Origin: Bradyrhizobium sp. CCGB01 | Lineage (GTDB): Bacteria; Pseudomonadota; Alphaproteobacteria; Rhizobiales; Xanthobacteraceae | Reading direction: 5' to 3' | Assembly: GCF_024199795.1 (NCBI RefSeq) | Contig: NZ_JANADK010000001.1 | Location: 4,712,001-4,776,000, forward strand | Length of the DNA stretch: 64,000 nucleotides | The notes under the pieces: model-generated | Seen by the model: the letters and a program-made list of their open reading frames with translations, nothing else | Told to the model about the DNA's origin: nothing | The model's database searches: none | Made by a program: the position numbers and the translations under genes | Shown: piece by piece, positions 7,655-15,399 of the stretch | Layout of the letters: every line of letters begins with the position of its first letter | Position numbering within the stretch: position 1 is the first letter of the stretch

Positions 7655-8929
7655 TCAGCGCCGCCGGCCACCGCCGTGGAAGCCGCCGCCTCCGCGGAAG
7701 CCGCCGCCCCCCCGGTGGAAGCCGCCACCGCCCGCCCGCATGCCGCCGCCAGCCCGGATCGCAGCCGGCCGTCCGCCACCGCCGACACGCCCGCTGACGC
7801 GCGATCGGGTGACGCTTCTGTGCGAGATGGCTGCACGATTGCCGGCACCGGTTCGCGCGCGGGTGACCTGCCTCGAACTGGTCCGGTGGGACACGCTGGC
7901 ACCACGATTGCCGGTGCGCTGGGTGACCGCGCTCCTGGCCCGGCCGGCGCCTGCGCCCGAGATCCTGGCCCCCGCGGCACCGGTGCGGTTGCGCAACGCC
8001 TCCCGCGCGGCCGGCGTGTTGCCGCTGTGGAAGCGGCCTGCGACACCGGCGTCGCGATAGGCGACACCGCCGCGATGGGCAGGATTGTGGGCCCAGGCGT
8101 TGTTGACGATGTTGGTGCGGTTGAAGCTGTTGTAGCGGTTGACGTTGACGTAGACGTTGCGGTTCCACCAATTGCAGCCGCCCCAGATCGCCGCCCCGAC
8201 GGCGACGCCTGCGGCAAAGCCGATTACGCCCGAGGCGACGTAGCCCGGCGGGTACCAGTAGAACGGCTGGTAGTCCGGGTAATCCCACGCGCCATAGACG
8301 GCACCGGGATCGTAGACCGGAACATAGTACGTGTCGGGATCGACGGGCTCGATCGAGATCGCCTGCTGCATCCCTGCCGGCGCGGACACACCGGCCGGTG
8401 GAGCGCTCCTGGTGACCTTCTGCTGCGGTGTGGATTTCAGATTGCCGGCGGCCTCCGCGCGCTGGCGCAGCCTCTGCACGGCGTCCATCATGTCCTGCTC
8501 CTGCGCGAGGAACGCGTCACCCAGCTGCTGGGTCCATTCGAGCTTCTCGCTCATCATCTTGAGCACCTGCGGAACGGATGTCAGGGCCTTGACGCTGGGA
8601 TCCCAGGATTGCTTCTGCATGGCGTCTTCGAGCGCCTTGCCGGTGACACCCTTGTTGGTCTCGATCCAGCGCGCCGCCTCGACCACCTCAAGCGGATAGG
8701 TGGAGGCCATCATGATCTGCGACAGCAGCGCATCCGGATAGAGCGCGATCGGAGCGACCAGCTGCTCGATCTGCCCTTGCGGCAATTTGCTGGCAGCCGA
8801 AGCGGGCGCCGCGGCCTGGTCAGCCACCGGTTTCTGGTCCGCCGGCGCCTGCGCGAATGCTGCGGTCGCGACCATCGCAGCAACGCATGCCGCAGCACAG
8901 AGAATAGTTGCAGTGAAACGCTTTCGCAT
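7655..8929 (-). CDS. DUF3300-domain exported protein
   Basis: A 424-residue protein with a signal peptide ending AAFAQA. The segment IEQLVAPIALYPDALLSQIMMASTYP is the characteristic opening of DUF3300, followed by EAARWIETNKG and AMQKQSWDPSVKALT. A YDPGAVYGAWDYPDYQPFYWYPP stretch precedes a hydrophobic glycine/alanine segment, and the tail is rich in Gly, Arg and Ser, ending in repeated GGGG-Phe units. The ATG at 8929 is favoured over one at 8968 because it begins directly with a signal peptide. The family is envelope-associated and of unknown function. It lies at the end of a same-strand run of exported proteins. Confidence 0.85.
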   Translation of the reverse strand: MRKRFTATILCAAACVAAMVATAAFAQAPADQKPVADQAAAPASAASKLPQGQIEQLVAPIALYPDALLSQIMMASTYPLEVVEAARWIETNKGVTGKALEDAMQKQSWDPSVKALTSVPQVLKMMSEKLEWTQQLGDAFLAQEQDMMDAVQRLRQRAEAAGNLKSTPQQKVTRSAPPAGVSAPAGMQQAISIEPVDPDTYYVPVYDPGAVYGAWDYPDYQPFYWYPPGYVASGVIGFAAGVAVGAAIWGGCNWWNRNVYVNVNRYNSFNRTNIVNNAWAHNPAHRGGVAYRDAGVAGRFHSGNTPAAREALRNRTGAAGARISGAGAGRARSAVTQRTGNRGASVSHRTSSRQVTRARTGAGNRAAISHRSVTRSRVSGRVGGGGRPAAIRAGGGMRAGGGGFHRGGGGFRGGGGFHGGGRRR

Positions 8930-9004
8930 TGCAGGTCCTCTTCTTCTTGCTTGCCGAATTCTGCTCAAACTCTTCCGCAGTGAGCATGCCGAAAACCGGC
9001 CGAG

Positions 9005-9625
9005 CTAGGCCGGCAAAGTCGCGAGTTTGTCCAAATCGACTCCCCGAAGCGCCGCTGCCGAGCCAAGCCCGATGTTCTTCACGATCGCTCGCGCCTCGAG
9101 CATGGAGATGTCGAGTGGCTTGATGCGGTCGTTGCGATAGAAGCGTATGCTGCCGACGAGCGGTGTCGGTGCCTGCGGAACGAAGACCGCCACCCAGTCG
9201 TCTTCGAGCGCCTCAAGCAGATACCCGATCTGCCATCCACCGCCGGTATCCACGAGCACCGGCTTGAAGTCATCGCTGACGCCCTCGGCTCTGGTCAGGC
9301 CCTGCGCCATGCTCTTCACCATCTGATACTGCGGAATGCCGCCGAGAAATGATTGCTCGACCCACGCGCTGATACGAGCGCCGATCTTGGTCCGCGCGAC
9401 GAAGCCGGCGACGAACGAAACCAGGATGAGGAGAACGAACGCGAGCACCGTGACGATCCCGACCCCTGCGATCTTTCCCATTTCGTCGAAATGCAATGCG
9501 TGCGAGATCGGGGCGGCAGCTTTCAACGCAATCCGCATCGCGTGACCGAGAATGACAAGGACGAGGGCAACAGGCAGCAGAAACAGCGCTCCGCCGATGA
9601 TTGTCGTCTTTAAGAAAGCCGCCAT
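9005..9625 (-). CDS. DUF502-family membrane protein
   Basis: A 206-residue inner-membrane protein with two strong hydrophobic segments, about residues 8-30 and 55-78, then a soluble domain containing the family-typical IPQYQMVKSMAQG and FVPQAPTPLVGSIRFY. DUF502 proteins are widespread and poorly characterised. It lies between the DUF3300 gene and an outer-membrane barrel gene, on the same strand, suggesting co-transcription with the sulfatase group. Confidence 0.87.
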   Translation of the reverse strand: MAAFLKTTIIGGALFLLPVALVLVILGHAMRIALKAAAPISHALHFDEMGKIAGVGIVTVLAFVLLILVSFVAGFVARTKIGARISAWVEQSFLGGIPQYQMVKSMAQGLTRAEGVSDDFKPVLVDTGGGWQIGYLLEALEDDWVAVFVPQAPTPLVGSIRFYRNDRIKPLDISMLEARAIVKNIGLGSAAALRGVDLDKLATLPA

Positions 9626-9685
9626 CGCACTTGTCCCTAATGTCGACGAGGGGCGATATTGCCGAAACGAGCTACCACGTGACGT

Positions 9686-10540
9686 TCAGCCGAAACTGGC
9701 CTTTGAATTGTAGACGGGATAGTCCTTGATGATGGGAACGCCGACCTCGAGTGAAGCGGCGAGGTGGTCGGAGACCTTCTTTCCGACCCGGACGTCCAGC
9801 GGCAGGAACAGGCGGCCGGTTTGCCCTGTGATCGGGTCGCCGAAATTGATGCGAATGTCCTGACTCGGATAGAACGTGACGAACCAGCGATCCGGAAGGC
9901 CGATGTTCAGGGCAGGGCCAAATTGCAGATTGCTGATGTTCCTCCTGGTCGGGTCGCCGGCCACGCTGACGTCGTAGCGAAAGATCGGCTCGAAATAGCT
10001 CGACTTGCTGATCTCCGGCAGTGCGACGCGGAAACCCATGATCGGCATCACCCGCCACTTTCCCGAGCCCAGGGGATCGGCGCCGGTAGGTGTGATCAGG
10101 CGCGTGCCGAAGCCGACCGCCCAGCGGGTATCGATGTCGTGAATGATTGCAGCCTGGATATCGGCATCACCAACGCCGTACAGGTAATCGCCGTTGGGAT
10201 TGCTCGCGTTGATCGTGTTCCTGGCCAGCAAGGGAAGATCCGTCCGCGTCACGATGGTCAAGGTCGGAGACAGATAGAAGGCGTGATCGTAGCGAAGATT
10301 GAGCGTCTGGGTCGTGACATCGCGCGTGGTCCCGGGTGCCGTCCGATATTCATATTGGAACTGAAACAGGTTCGGCGGCGGCCGGAAGAAATCGAGACCG
10401 TTGTTGTCGGGTGCTGTAGACGCCGCGGTCTGCGAGAAGGCCTCTGTGGCGCATAGCATTGTGATGAGCACCCCGATCGATGACAAAGGCCCCATTCGAC
10501 GGGTGCGCAATTTGCTGAGTTCATGGCTCCGATACGACAT
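9686..10540 (-). CDS. Outer-membrane beta-barrel protein, frameshifted near its C-terminus
   Basis: A 284-residue product with a signal peptide (hydrophobic stretch followed by EAFSQTA) and alternating strand patterns, such as QFQYEYRT and TQTLNLRYDHAFYLSPTLTIV, typical of a barrel from the phenol-pathway/transporter group. The current frame ends YPVYNSKASFG. One base to the side, the next frame reads FKGQFRLNVTW and stops at 9672. That ends in an aromatic residue as barrels do, so one base is probably missing near 9710. The start at 10540 has a GGAG upstream; 10495 is an alternative. Either the gene is recently damaged or the base is a sequencing slip. Confidence 0.72.
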   Translation of the reverse strand: MSYRSHELSKLRTRRMGPLSSIGVLITMLCATEAFSQTAASTAPDNNGLDFFRPPPNLFQFQYEYRTAPGTTRDVTTQTLNLRYDHAFYLSPTLTIVTRTDLPLLARNTINASNPNGDYLYGVGDADIQAAIIHDIDTRWAVGFGTRLITPTGADPLGSGKWRVMPIMGFRVALPEISKSSYFEPIFRYDVSVAGDPTRRNISNLQFGPALNIGLPDRWFVTFYPSQDIRINFGDPITGQTGRLFLPLDVRVGKKVSDHLAASLEVGVPIIKDYPVYNSKASFG

Positions 10541-10702
10541 GGCACCTGATGCTCCGCCACCGGCCAGCCGCATTTGATCGCATTTTGCATCAAGGCGCAT
10601 ATGCTGTTTGTGCCAGGGAGCCTTCGATCGAGAAAAAATCGAGTAGGACGTCTCGCCAACTGGACCGGCCGGCGATCGTGACAAACGCTAGACGTTCGTT
10701 GG

Positions 10703-11722
10703 CTATTGGAAGTTGAAGACATGCTTCCAATCCTCCTTCATGCTGACCACGATCCAGCCATTGGAGGCCGCCGCATCGAGTGCTTTGTCGAGTTTTCCGA
10801 ATGGAGACTTGCGGTCGTAGGCGTATTCGCGCTCCGAATCTGTGTGATGCACGATCAACCCAAGGCGCCGACGCGGAGTCGCGGTTGCCCATTGCAGCAT
10901 CTGGAAGTCGCCATCGGAGTTGCCGAAGGCCGCGATCGGCCTGCGGCCGATGTGTGAATTGATGCCAACCGGTTTGCCGGGCCCATCGTCTATGAGATCG
11001 ATGGCCGGCAGGCGGATCAGGACCGGCCCGTCCTTGCCGACCTTGAACGCGGTCTTGATGCTCGATCCGATGACCTGTTCGGGTGGAATATCGTAAATGC
11101 GTTCGCTCCAGGGACGCATGAACTCGATGCCGCCCCCCGAGACGATGAAGGTCTTGAAGCCATTGGCCCGGAGATAGGCGAGCAACTCCAGCATCGGTTG
11201 GTAGACGAGATCCGTATACGGTCGATTGAATTTCGGATGACGCGCGCTTGCGATCCAGTCGCTGGCGATCTTTTCGAACTCTGCCGTAGTCATGCCGGCA
11301 TGAGTTGCCATAACGAGCTCGACCAGGCCTTTCTCGCCCGCCTTGGCGAGGGAAGCGAGATCGTTCTCGAGCACGGCCTGGAAGGGCTGTTTGTGCCTCC
11401 ATTCCGGATGCTTGCGGGCCAGAGCTTTCACCCGAGCGAGCGCAAACGCGAGCTGGACGTACATCGGCTGCTCGCACCAGAGCGTACCGTCGTTGTCGAA
11501 CGTCGCGATGCGCTCGGAAGGGGGAACGAAATCCGGCGCGCCCTCGTGCGTCACTGCAGAGACGAAATCCAGTATGGACTTCTTCGACTTGCCTTCATTC
11601 CACGATGGGAGGGGATCTGCCTGCGCCAGCGCACGCCCAGCCATAGGTGTCGCGGCGGCCGACAGCAGCAAACCCGCCAACATCGAACGCCGATCGACGT
11701 AGATTGTGTTCATGAGGTTCAT
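10703..11722 (-). CDS. Tat-exported HAD-family phosphatase
   Basis: A 339-residue protein beginning with a Tat-type signal (DRRSMLAGLL, cleavage near AGRALA-QA), so it likely works in the periplasm. HAD motifs are intact: motif I FDNDGT (nucleophile Asp76, general acid Asp78), motif II with Ser in FIVSGGG, and motif IV FGNSDGD. It is 57 bases downstream of the sulfatase gene on the same strand. The family includes serine- and aminoalkyl-phosphate phosphatases, but the substrate here is not evident. Two in-frame ATGs, at 11722 and 11713, are possible. Confidence 0.88.
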   Translation of the reverse strand: MNLMNTIYVDRRSMLAGLLLSAAATPMAGRALAQADPLPSWNEGKSKKSILDFVSAVTHEGAPDFVPPSERIATFDNDGTLWCEQPMYVQLAFALARVKALARKHPEWRHKQPFQAVLENDLASLAKAGEKGLVELVMATHAGMTTAEFEKIASDWIASARHPKFNRPYTDLVYQPMLELLAYLRANGFKTFIVSGGGIEFMRPWSERIYDIPPEQVIGSSIKTAFKVGKDGPVLIRLPAIDLIDDGPGKPVGINSHIGRRPIAAFGNSDGDFQMLQWATATPRRRLGLIVHHTDSEREYAYDRKSPFGKLDKALDAAASNGWIVVSMKEDWKHVFNFQ

Positions 11723-11779
11723 TCTTGTACGAAGGTTGGAACGGCCCCGATAGCTTCAGAGCCGCTCCGTTCATTTGGT

Positions 11780-13486
11780 CTAGTTGCCGTTGGGCAATCC
11801 GATCTGGAAGCCATTCTTGGCGAGCTCATCCCTGAAGAACGAGAAGCGCTCGTATTGTTGAATTGTGATCGGCCCCGCATAGGTCTCGCTCTGAATCTTC
11901 CGTGGAGGATACTTCACGTAGGTCTGCATCAGTTCTTTGATCGCGGCGTTGATCGTGACCAGGGACCAGGTGTGCTCCGTGTAGTTGTTCATGAAGATGT
12001 CGTAGCGCTCCTGCGGGTCCTGCCAGAGGTCGAAGACCTGGGGTACGGTCGCGACATAGGACTCGGGCCCCTTCCAGCCGAGATTGCTGTCCACCGCGAG
12101 GCCGCCTGTCTTGGCGCCGTTGTCGCCGCGAAGATTGAACACCGCCTTGTAGTTGCCGACACGGGCGGCGCCCGGCGTGAGCTCGGACTCGGTGAAGTAG
12201 AACCAGTTCTTGCGCTCCGGCTTGCCCGTCCCGAACAGGATCGGCGACATGTCGATGCTGTCGAAGATGATGGGCTTGCCCTCGCGGTCGTTCTCTGGAA
12301 GCTTGGCGCCCCCGAGCTTGGCGAATGTCGCCATGTAGTCGAGACCGCCAACCACGTCGGAATTCTTCGTGCCGGCCTTGATCCCCGGCCCCCAGGCGAT
12401 GGACGGGACGCGGTTGCCGCCCTCGCGAACGGTGCCCTTGGTGCCACGGAACGGCGTGTAGCCGGCGTCGGGATAGACGTCCTGCCAGGCGCCGTTGTCG
12501 GTCGTCCAGAACACATAGGTGTTCTTGTCGAGCCCGAGCGACCTCACCTTGTCCATGATACGGCCGATGCGTGTGTCATTCTCCACGACCGAGTCGGCAT
12601 ACTTGCTCTTCGACATCGACTTGCCCTGGAACTCGGGCGCCGGCATGTTGGGCTGGTGCACCTTCATGAAGTTGATGCTCATGAAGAAGGGGCCCGAGGA
12701 CTTGTTGCGATCGAGATAATCGAGCGAAGCCTTTTCGACATAGTCGTCGAAGAAGGGGATGCCGACCACGCCCTTGTCCGGCGTGTTGACGTATTGACCG
12801 TTGATCTTGAAATCTTCCTTCGCTTTCTCGCCTGCGTTTCCGGACAACGAGCCCTTGGTGACCTTCGTGAACATCGCTCTCAATTCGGGGTCCATGTCGG
12901 GAAACCACGTCGGGTCGGCGTAGGTGTAGGCGTTGAGATGATAGAGCCCGCAATACTTCATCTCGTCGTAGCCCTGCGCGTTCGGGATCGCGTAGTCGTC
13001 CTCGCCGAGATGCCATTTTCCGGTGAAGAACGTCTTGTAGCCGCCGGTTTTAAGGACCGAGGCGAGCGTCCACTCCGCGGCAGGAAGGCCGCCCCCCTGT
13101 CCCTGGAACGCCACAGTGGTCATGCCGCTGCGGTTCGGAATGCGGCCGGTCTGCACCGCAGCGCGTCCGGGCGTACAACTGGGTTGCGCGTAGAAGGACA
13201 TGAATTGCATTCCTTCGGCAGCCAGACGATCGATGCTCGGCGTCGGCATGCCACGGTTTTCTCCGCCGCCATAGGGCCCGGAGTCGCCGTAACCGAAGTC
13301 GTCCGACAGGATCAGGATGATGTTCGGCTTGTCTCCGCCGGCAATCGCCCGCGGAGGCAGTTGGGTCTGCGCTTGCGCGGTTTCGACGGGCGCCATGGCC
13401 GAGAAAGCGGCAATGGTGGCGAGCGAACTGGAGGCCGCAAGCAGTTTGCGGCGGCTGAAGTCTTCCGTCGTCTTCTTCTCAGTCAT
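11780..13486 (-). CDS. Arylsulfatase (formylglycine type I sulfatase), Tat-exported
   Basis: A 568-residue hydrolase of sulfate esters. Residues 1-40 form a Tat signal with SRRKLLAAS. The mature part has the metal-binding ILSDDFGYGD segment and the sulfatase signature CTPGR at residues 104-108, where Cys104 must be oxidised to formylglycine. FTGKWHLG is the second signature. The ATG at 13486 overlaps the stop of the formylglycine-generating enzyme gene in an ATGA, so the two are translationally coupled. Substrate could be an aryl or other small sulfate ester; sulfur scavenging or envelope modification are both possible. Confidence 0.94.
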   Translation of the reverse strand: MTEKKTTEDFSRRKLLAASSSLATIAAFSAMAPVETAQAQTQLPPRAIAGGDKPNIILILSDDFGYGDSGPYGGGENRGMPTPSIDRLAAEGMQFMSFYAQPSCTPGRAAVQTGRIPNRSGMTTVAFQGQGGGLPAAEWTLASVLKTGGYKTFFTGKWHLGEDDYAIPNAQGYDEMKYCGLYHLNAYTYADPTWFPDMDPELRAMFTKVTKGSLSGNAGEKAKEDFKINGQYVNTPDKGVVGIPFFDDYVEKASLDYLDRNKSSGPFFMSINFMKVHQPNMPAPEFQGKSMSKSKYADSVVENDTRIGRIMDKVRSLGLDKNTYVFWTTDNGAWQDVYPDAGYTPFRGTKGTVREGGNRVPSIAWGPGIKAGTKNSDVVGGLDYMATFAKLGGAKLPENDREGKPIIFDSIDMSPILFGTGKPERKNWFYFTESELTPGAARVGNYKAVFNLRGDNGAKTGGLAVDSNLGWKGPESYVATVPQVFDLWQDPQERYDIFMNNYTEHTWSLVTINAAIKELMQTYVKYPPRKIQSETYAGPITIQQYERFSFFRDELAKNGFQIGLPNGN

Positions 13487-14475
13487 GACTTTCTCCCTGG
13501 ACGTGTGACGCAGCGAAACCCGAGGTGGCTGGTGGACGTGTCGATCGGCTCGGCGTGGCGCGCAGCCGGTCGATAGCGCCGGCAATAGTTCGGCGCGCAG
13601 AGGTGCGAACCGCCCTTGATCACCTTGCGCGGGATCCGGCTGAGCGGCAGCGACGGATCGTGGCTGTCATGTTCGGAGCCGCCGCGTGGGTTCTCGGGAA
13701 TGCAACATGACTTCTTTGCGTCGGCCTGGTGCTTCGGAGCCCACCAGTCGCTGGTCCATTCCCAGACATTGCCGATCATGTCGTAAACGCCATGACCATT
13801 GGGCGGATAGGTCATCACAGGCGAGGTACGCTCAAAGCCATCCTCGCGCCGGTTCTCGAACGGGAAGTGACCTTGCCAAATGTTGGCCTGATGGACGCCG
13901 CCGGGAACCAGCTCGTCACCCCAGGCATACTCCGCCTCATCGAGGCCACCGCGAGCGGCAAATTCCCACTCGGCTTCCGTTGGCAAGTCTTTGCCGGCCC
14001 ATTGGGCATAAGCGAGCGCGTCGGCATAGGCGATGTGAACGACGGGGTGATCGTCCAGCGATTTTATCTTGCTGTTCGGACCATAGGGATGGCGCCAGTT
14101 CGCCCCCTTGAGCAGCGTCCACCATTGGCTGTAGTCGCGAAGATCGATAGGGTGATCGGGCGGTGTGAAGGTGAGCGACCCCGCGTAGATCATGTGCGGC
14201 AAGGCATCCGGATAGTCTTTTGGGTCCGGAGCGACTTCTGCGAACGTCACATGGCCGGTGGCTCGCACGAATTCCTTGAACTGCCGGTTCGTCACCGGCG
14301 TGCGATCCATCCAGAACCCGTCGACGCTGACCATGTGCGATGGCGCTTCTTCGGGATAATGCTGATCTGATCCCATGCGGAATGTGCCGCCCGGAATGAA
14401 GATGCTGTCTGAGGGGAGCGCGTCATCCATGTGCTCGACCAGTCTGCGGGCGTTACTCACGAGTTCCGTCTCCAA
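13483..14475 (-). CDS. Formylglycine-generating enzyme (SUMF1/FGE family)
   Basis: Converts the sulfatase active-site cysteine to formylglycine. The 330-residue protein opens the FGE fold with FIPGGTFRMGS and ends GGSHLCAPNYCRRYR...LGFRC. Cys293 and Cys298 have the spacing of the two catalytic (copper-binding) cysteines of true FGEs, so it is probably active rather than a general C-lectin homologue. It lacks a signal peptide, which fits modification of the sulfatase in the cytoplasm before Tat export. The start is uncertain: TTG at 14475 (GGAG upstream) or ATG at 14430. Confidence 0.92.
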   Translation of the reverse strand: METELVSNARRLVEHMDDALPSDSIFIPGGTFRMGSDQHYPEEAPSHMVSVDGFWMDRTPVTNRQFKEFVRATGHVTFAEVAPDPKDYPDALPHMIYAGSLTFTPPDHPIDLRDYSQWWTLLKGANWRHPYGPNSKIKSLDDHPVVHIAYADALAYAQWAGKDLPTEAEWEFAARGGLDEAEYAWGDELVPGGVHQANIWQGHFPFENRREDGFERTSPVMTYPPNGHGVYDMIGNVWEWTSDWWAPKHQADAKKSCCIPENPRGGSEHDSHDPSLPLSRIPRKVIKGGSHLCAPNYCRRYRPAARHAEPIDTSTSHLGFRCVTRPGRKS

Positions 14476-14525
14476 TTATTCTGACGGCTCCATCCGTCGT
14501 GCTCCAAAGGGATCTGGTTCCGCAT

Positions 14526-14771
14526 TCACGAACGATTCAAATGCGATAGGATTTCACGCTCCAGCTCGATCAGCAGATTGGTGTAGTCTTCGACGTTTCT
14601 CGCTGCTGTGGGATCTCCCTGGTTCGCGGCTTGTTGCCAGTGATGTTGTGCCTTTGCTGCCTCCTCGTAGTCGGCGCAGATCGCCCTGAAGGACGCATCG
14701 CGCGCGAAGCGGCGACGAATGTCGAGTTCGCGTTGGGGGAAGTGGTCGATGATGGTGCGAATTCCCTCCAT
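14526..14771 (-). CDS. Small conserved hypothetical protein
   Basis: An 81-residue, mostly helical, charged protein (DHFPQRELDIRRRFARDASFRAICADYEE) with no signal peptide or membrane segment. It resembles a family of roughly 80-residue rhizobial proteins of unknown role, recalled by pattern only. It lies 50 bases upstream of the FGE gene on the same strand and may lead that transcript. The ATG at 14771 lacks a clear ribosome site, so the start is uncertain. Confidence 0.55.
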   Translation of the reverse strand: MEGIRTIIDHFPQRELDIRRRFARDASFRAICADYEEAAKAQHHWQQAANQGDPTAARNVEDYTNLLIELEREILSHLNRS

Positions 14772-14934
14772 GCCATTTCGCCGCACGTTGATTGCGAAGA
14801 CACGTGATATCGCGGCCAAGACCGCATCGACATATGACAGCGGTATTGTCGCTTCGGGACATCGAAGATGATTTCCTTGGACGCGTCCCTCACGCCTGGC
14901 GCATCATCTCACGGCATCGGATATCGGTAAGGTG

Positions 14935-14946
14935 CGAACATGTTCG
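14935..14946. promoter_or_regulatory. Perfect palindrome, possible regulator site
   Basis: CGAACATGTTCG is a perfect 12-base palindrome in the 270-base gap between divergent small genes. A second inverted repeat with TGACCC and GGGTCA arms is at 14981-14999. Either could be an operator for the sulfatase-side transcript or for the gene at 15041. No regulator is assigned. Confidence 0.35.
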
Positions 14947-15040
14947 TACCTCCCGTGACACTCTGATTGCCGAGTAGCCTTGACCCAGGTCGAGGGTCAG
15001 CCCCGATCGCTATCTGCGTTTCGAATAGGGAGGTCGAACA

Positions 15041-15286
15041 ATGCCGAAGAAGATGAGATCGCTTGGCATCCTGGCGTTTCTTGTACCAGTGCTGGGAACG
15101 GCAATGCCGGCAGAATCGGCGCCGAAGAAAGATCTCGATTCAATTCGAGCCGAATGTTTCAGGCAGGCGAACGAGGCTGCGAACGCGGCGTCACTGAATA
15201 TGTCGAGCGGTGCGACTGCTGCGCGGAATTCCGCCGGCTACTCTGCCTATCGTGATTGCGCGCGAAAGAACGGCATCAGGCCCTGA
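15041..15286 (+). CDS. Small secreted protein of unknown function
   Basis: An 81-residue protein with a clear Sec signal peptide (hydrophobic run LGILAFLVPVLGTAM, then PAESA) and a short mature domain with two cysteines (AECFRQ and YRDCARK) that could form a disulfide. A strong ribosome site, GGGAGG, lies 7 bases before the ATG. A terminator hairpin follows at 15306. It is monocistronic. No function is recognised. Confidence 0.72.
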   Translation: MPKKMRSLGILAFLVPVLGTAMPAESAPKKDLDSIRAECFRQANEAANAASLNMSSGATAARNSAGYSAYRDCARKNGIRP

Positions 15287-15305
15287 AGTGATCGCGCTCG
15301 TTGTC

Positions 15306-15337
15306 AGAGAGGACCGTCGCACGGCGGTCCTCTCTTG
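15306..15337 (+). terminator. Terminator hairpin after the small secreted protein gene
   Basis: AGAGAGGACCG pairs with CGGTCCTCTCT around a short loop and is followed by TTGTGT. It is 20 bases after the stop at 15286. Confidence 0.75.
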
Positions 15338-15399
15338 TGTACATTGCGGGCGACGAGACGTCGGAGGCCTGGCGTTTTGTACTGCGGCCCGCACCAACC

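Noticed and set aside
7286..8983. 565-residue open frame on the plus strand over the end of the ABC binding-protein gene and antisense to DUF3300
   Set aside because: Composition is low complexity and no motif is seen; both true genes occupy other frames.
14935..14946. LexA (SOS) box
   Set aside because: CGAACATGTTCG lacks the spacing of the Gram-positive box and does not fit the alphaproteobacterial GTTC-N7-GTTC pattern.
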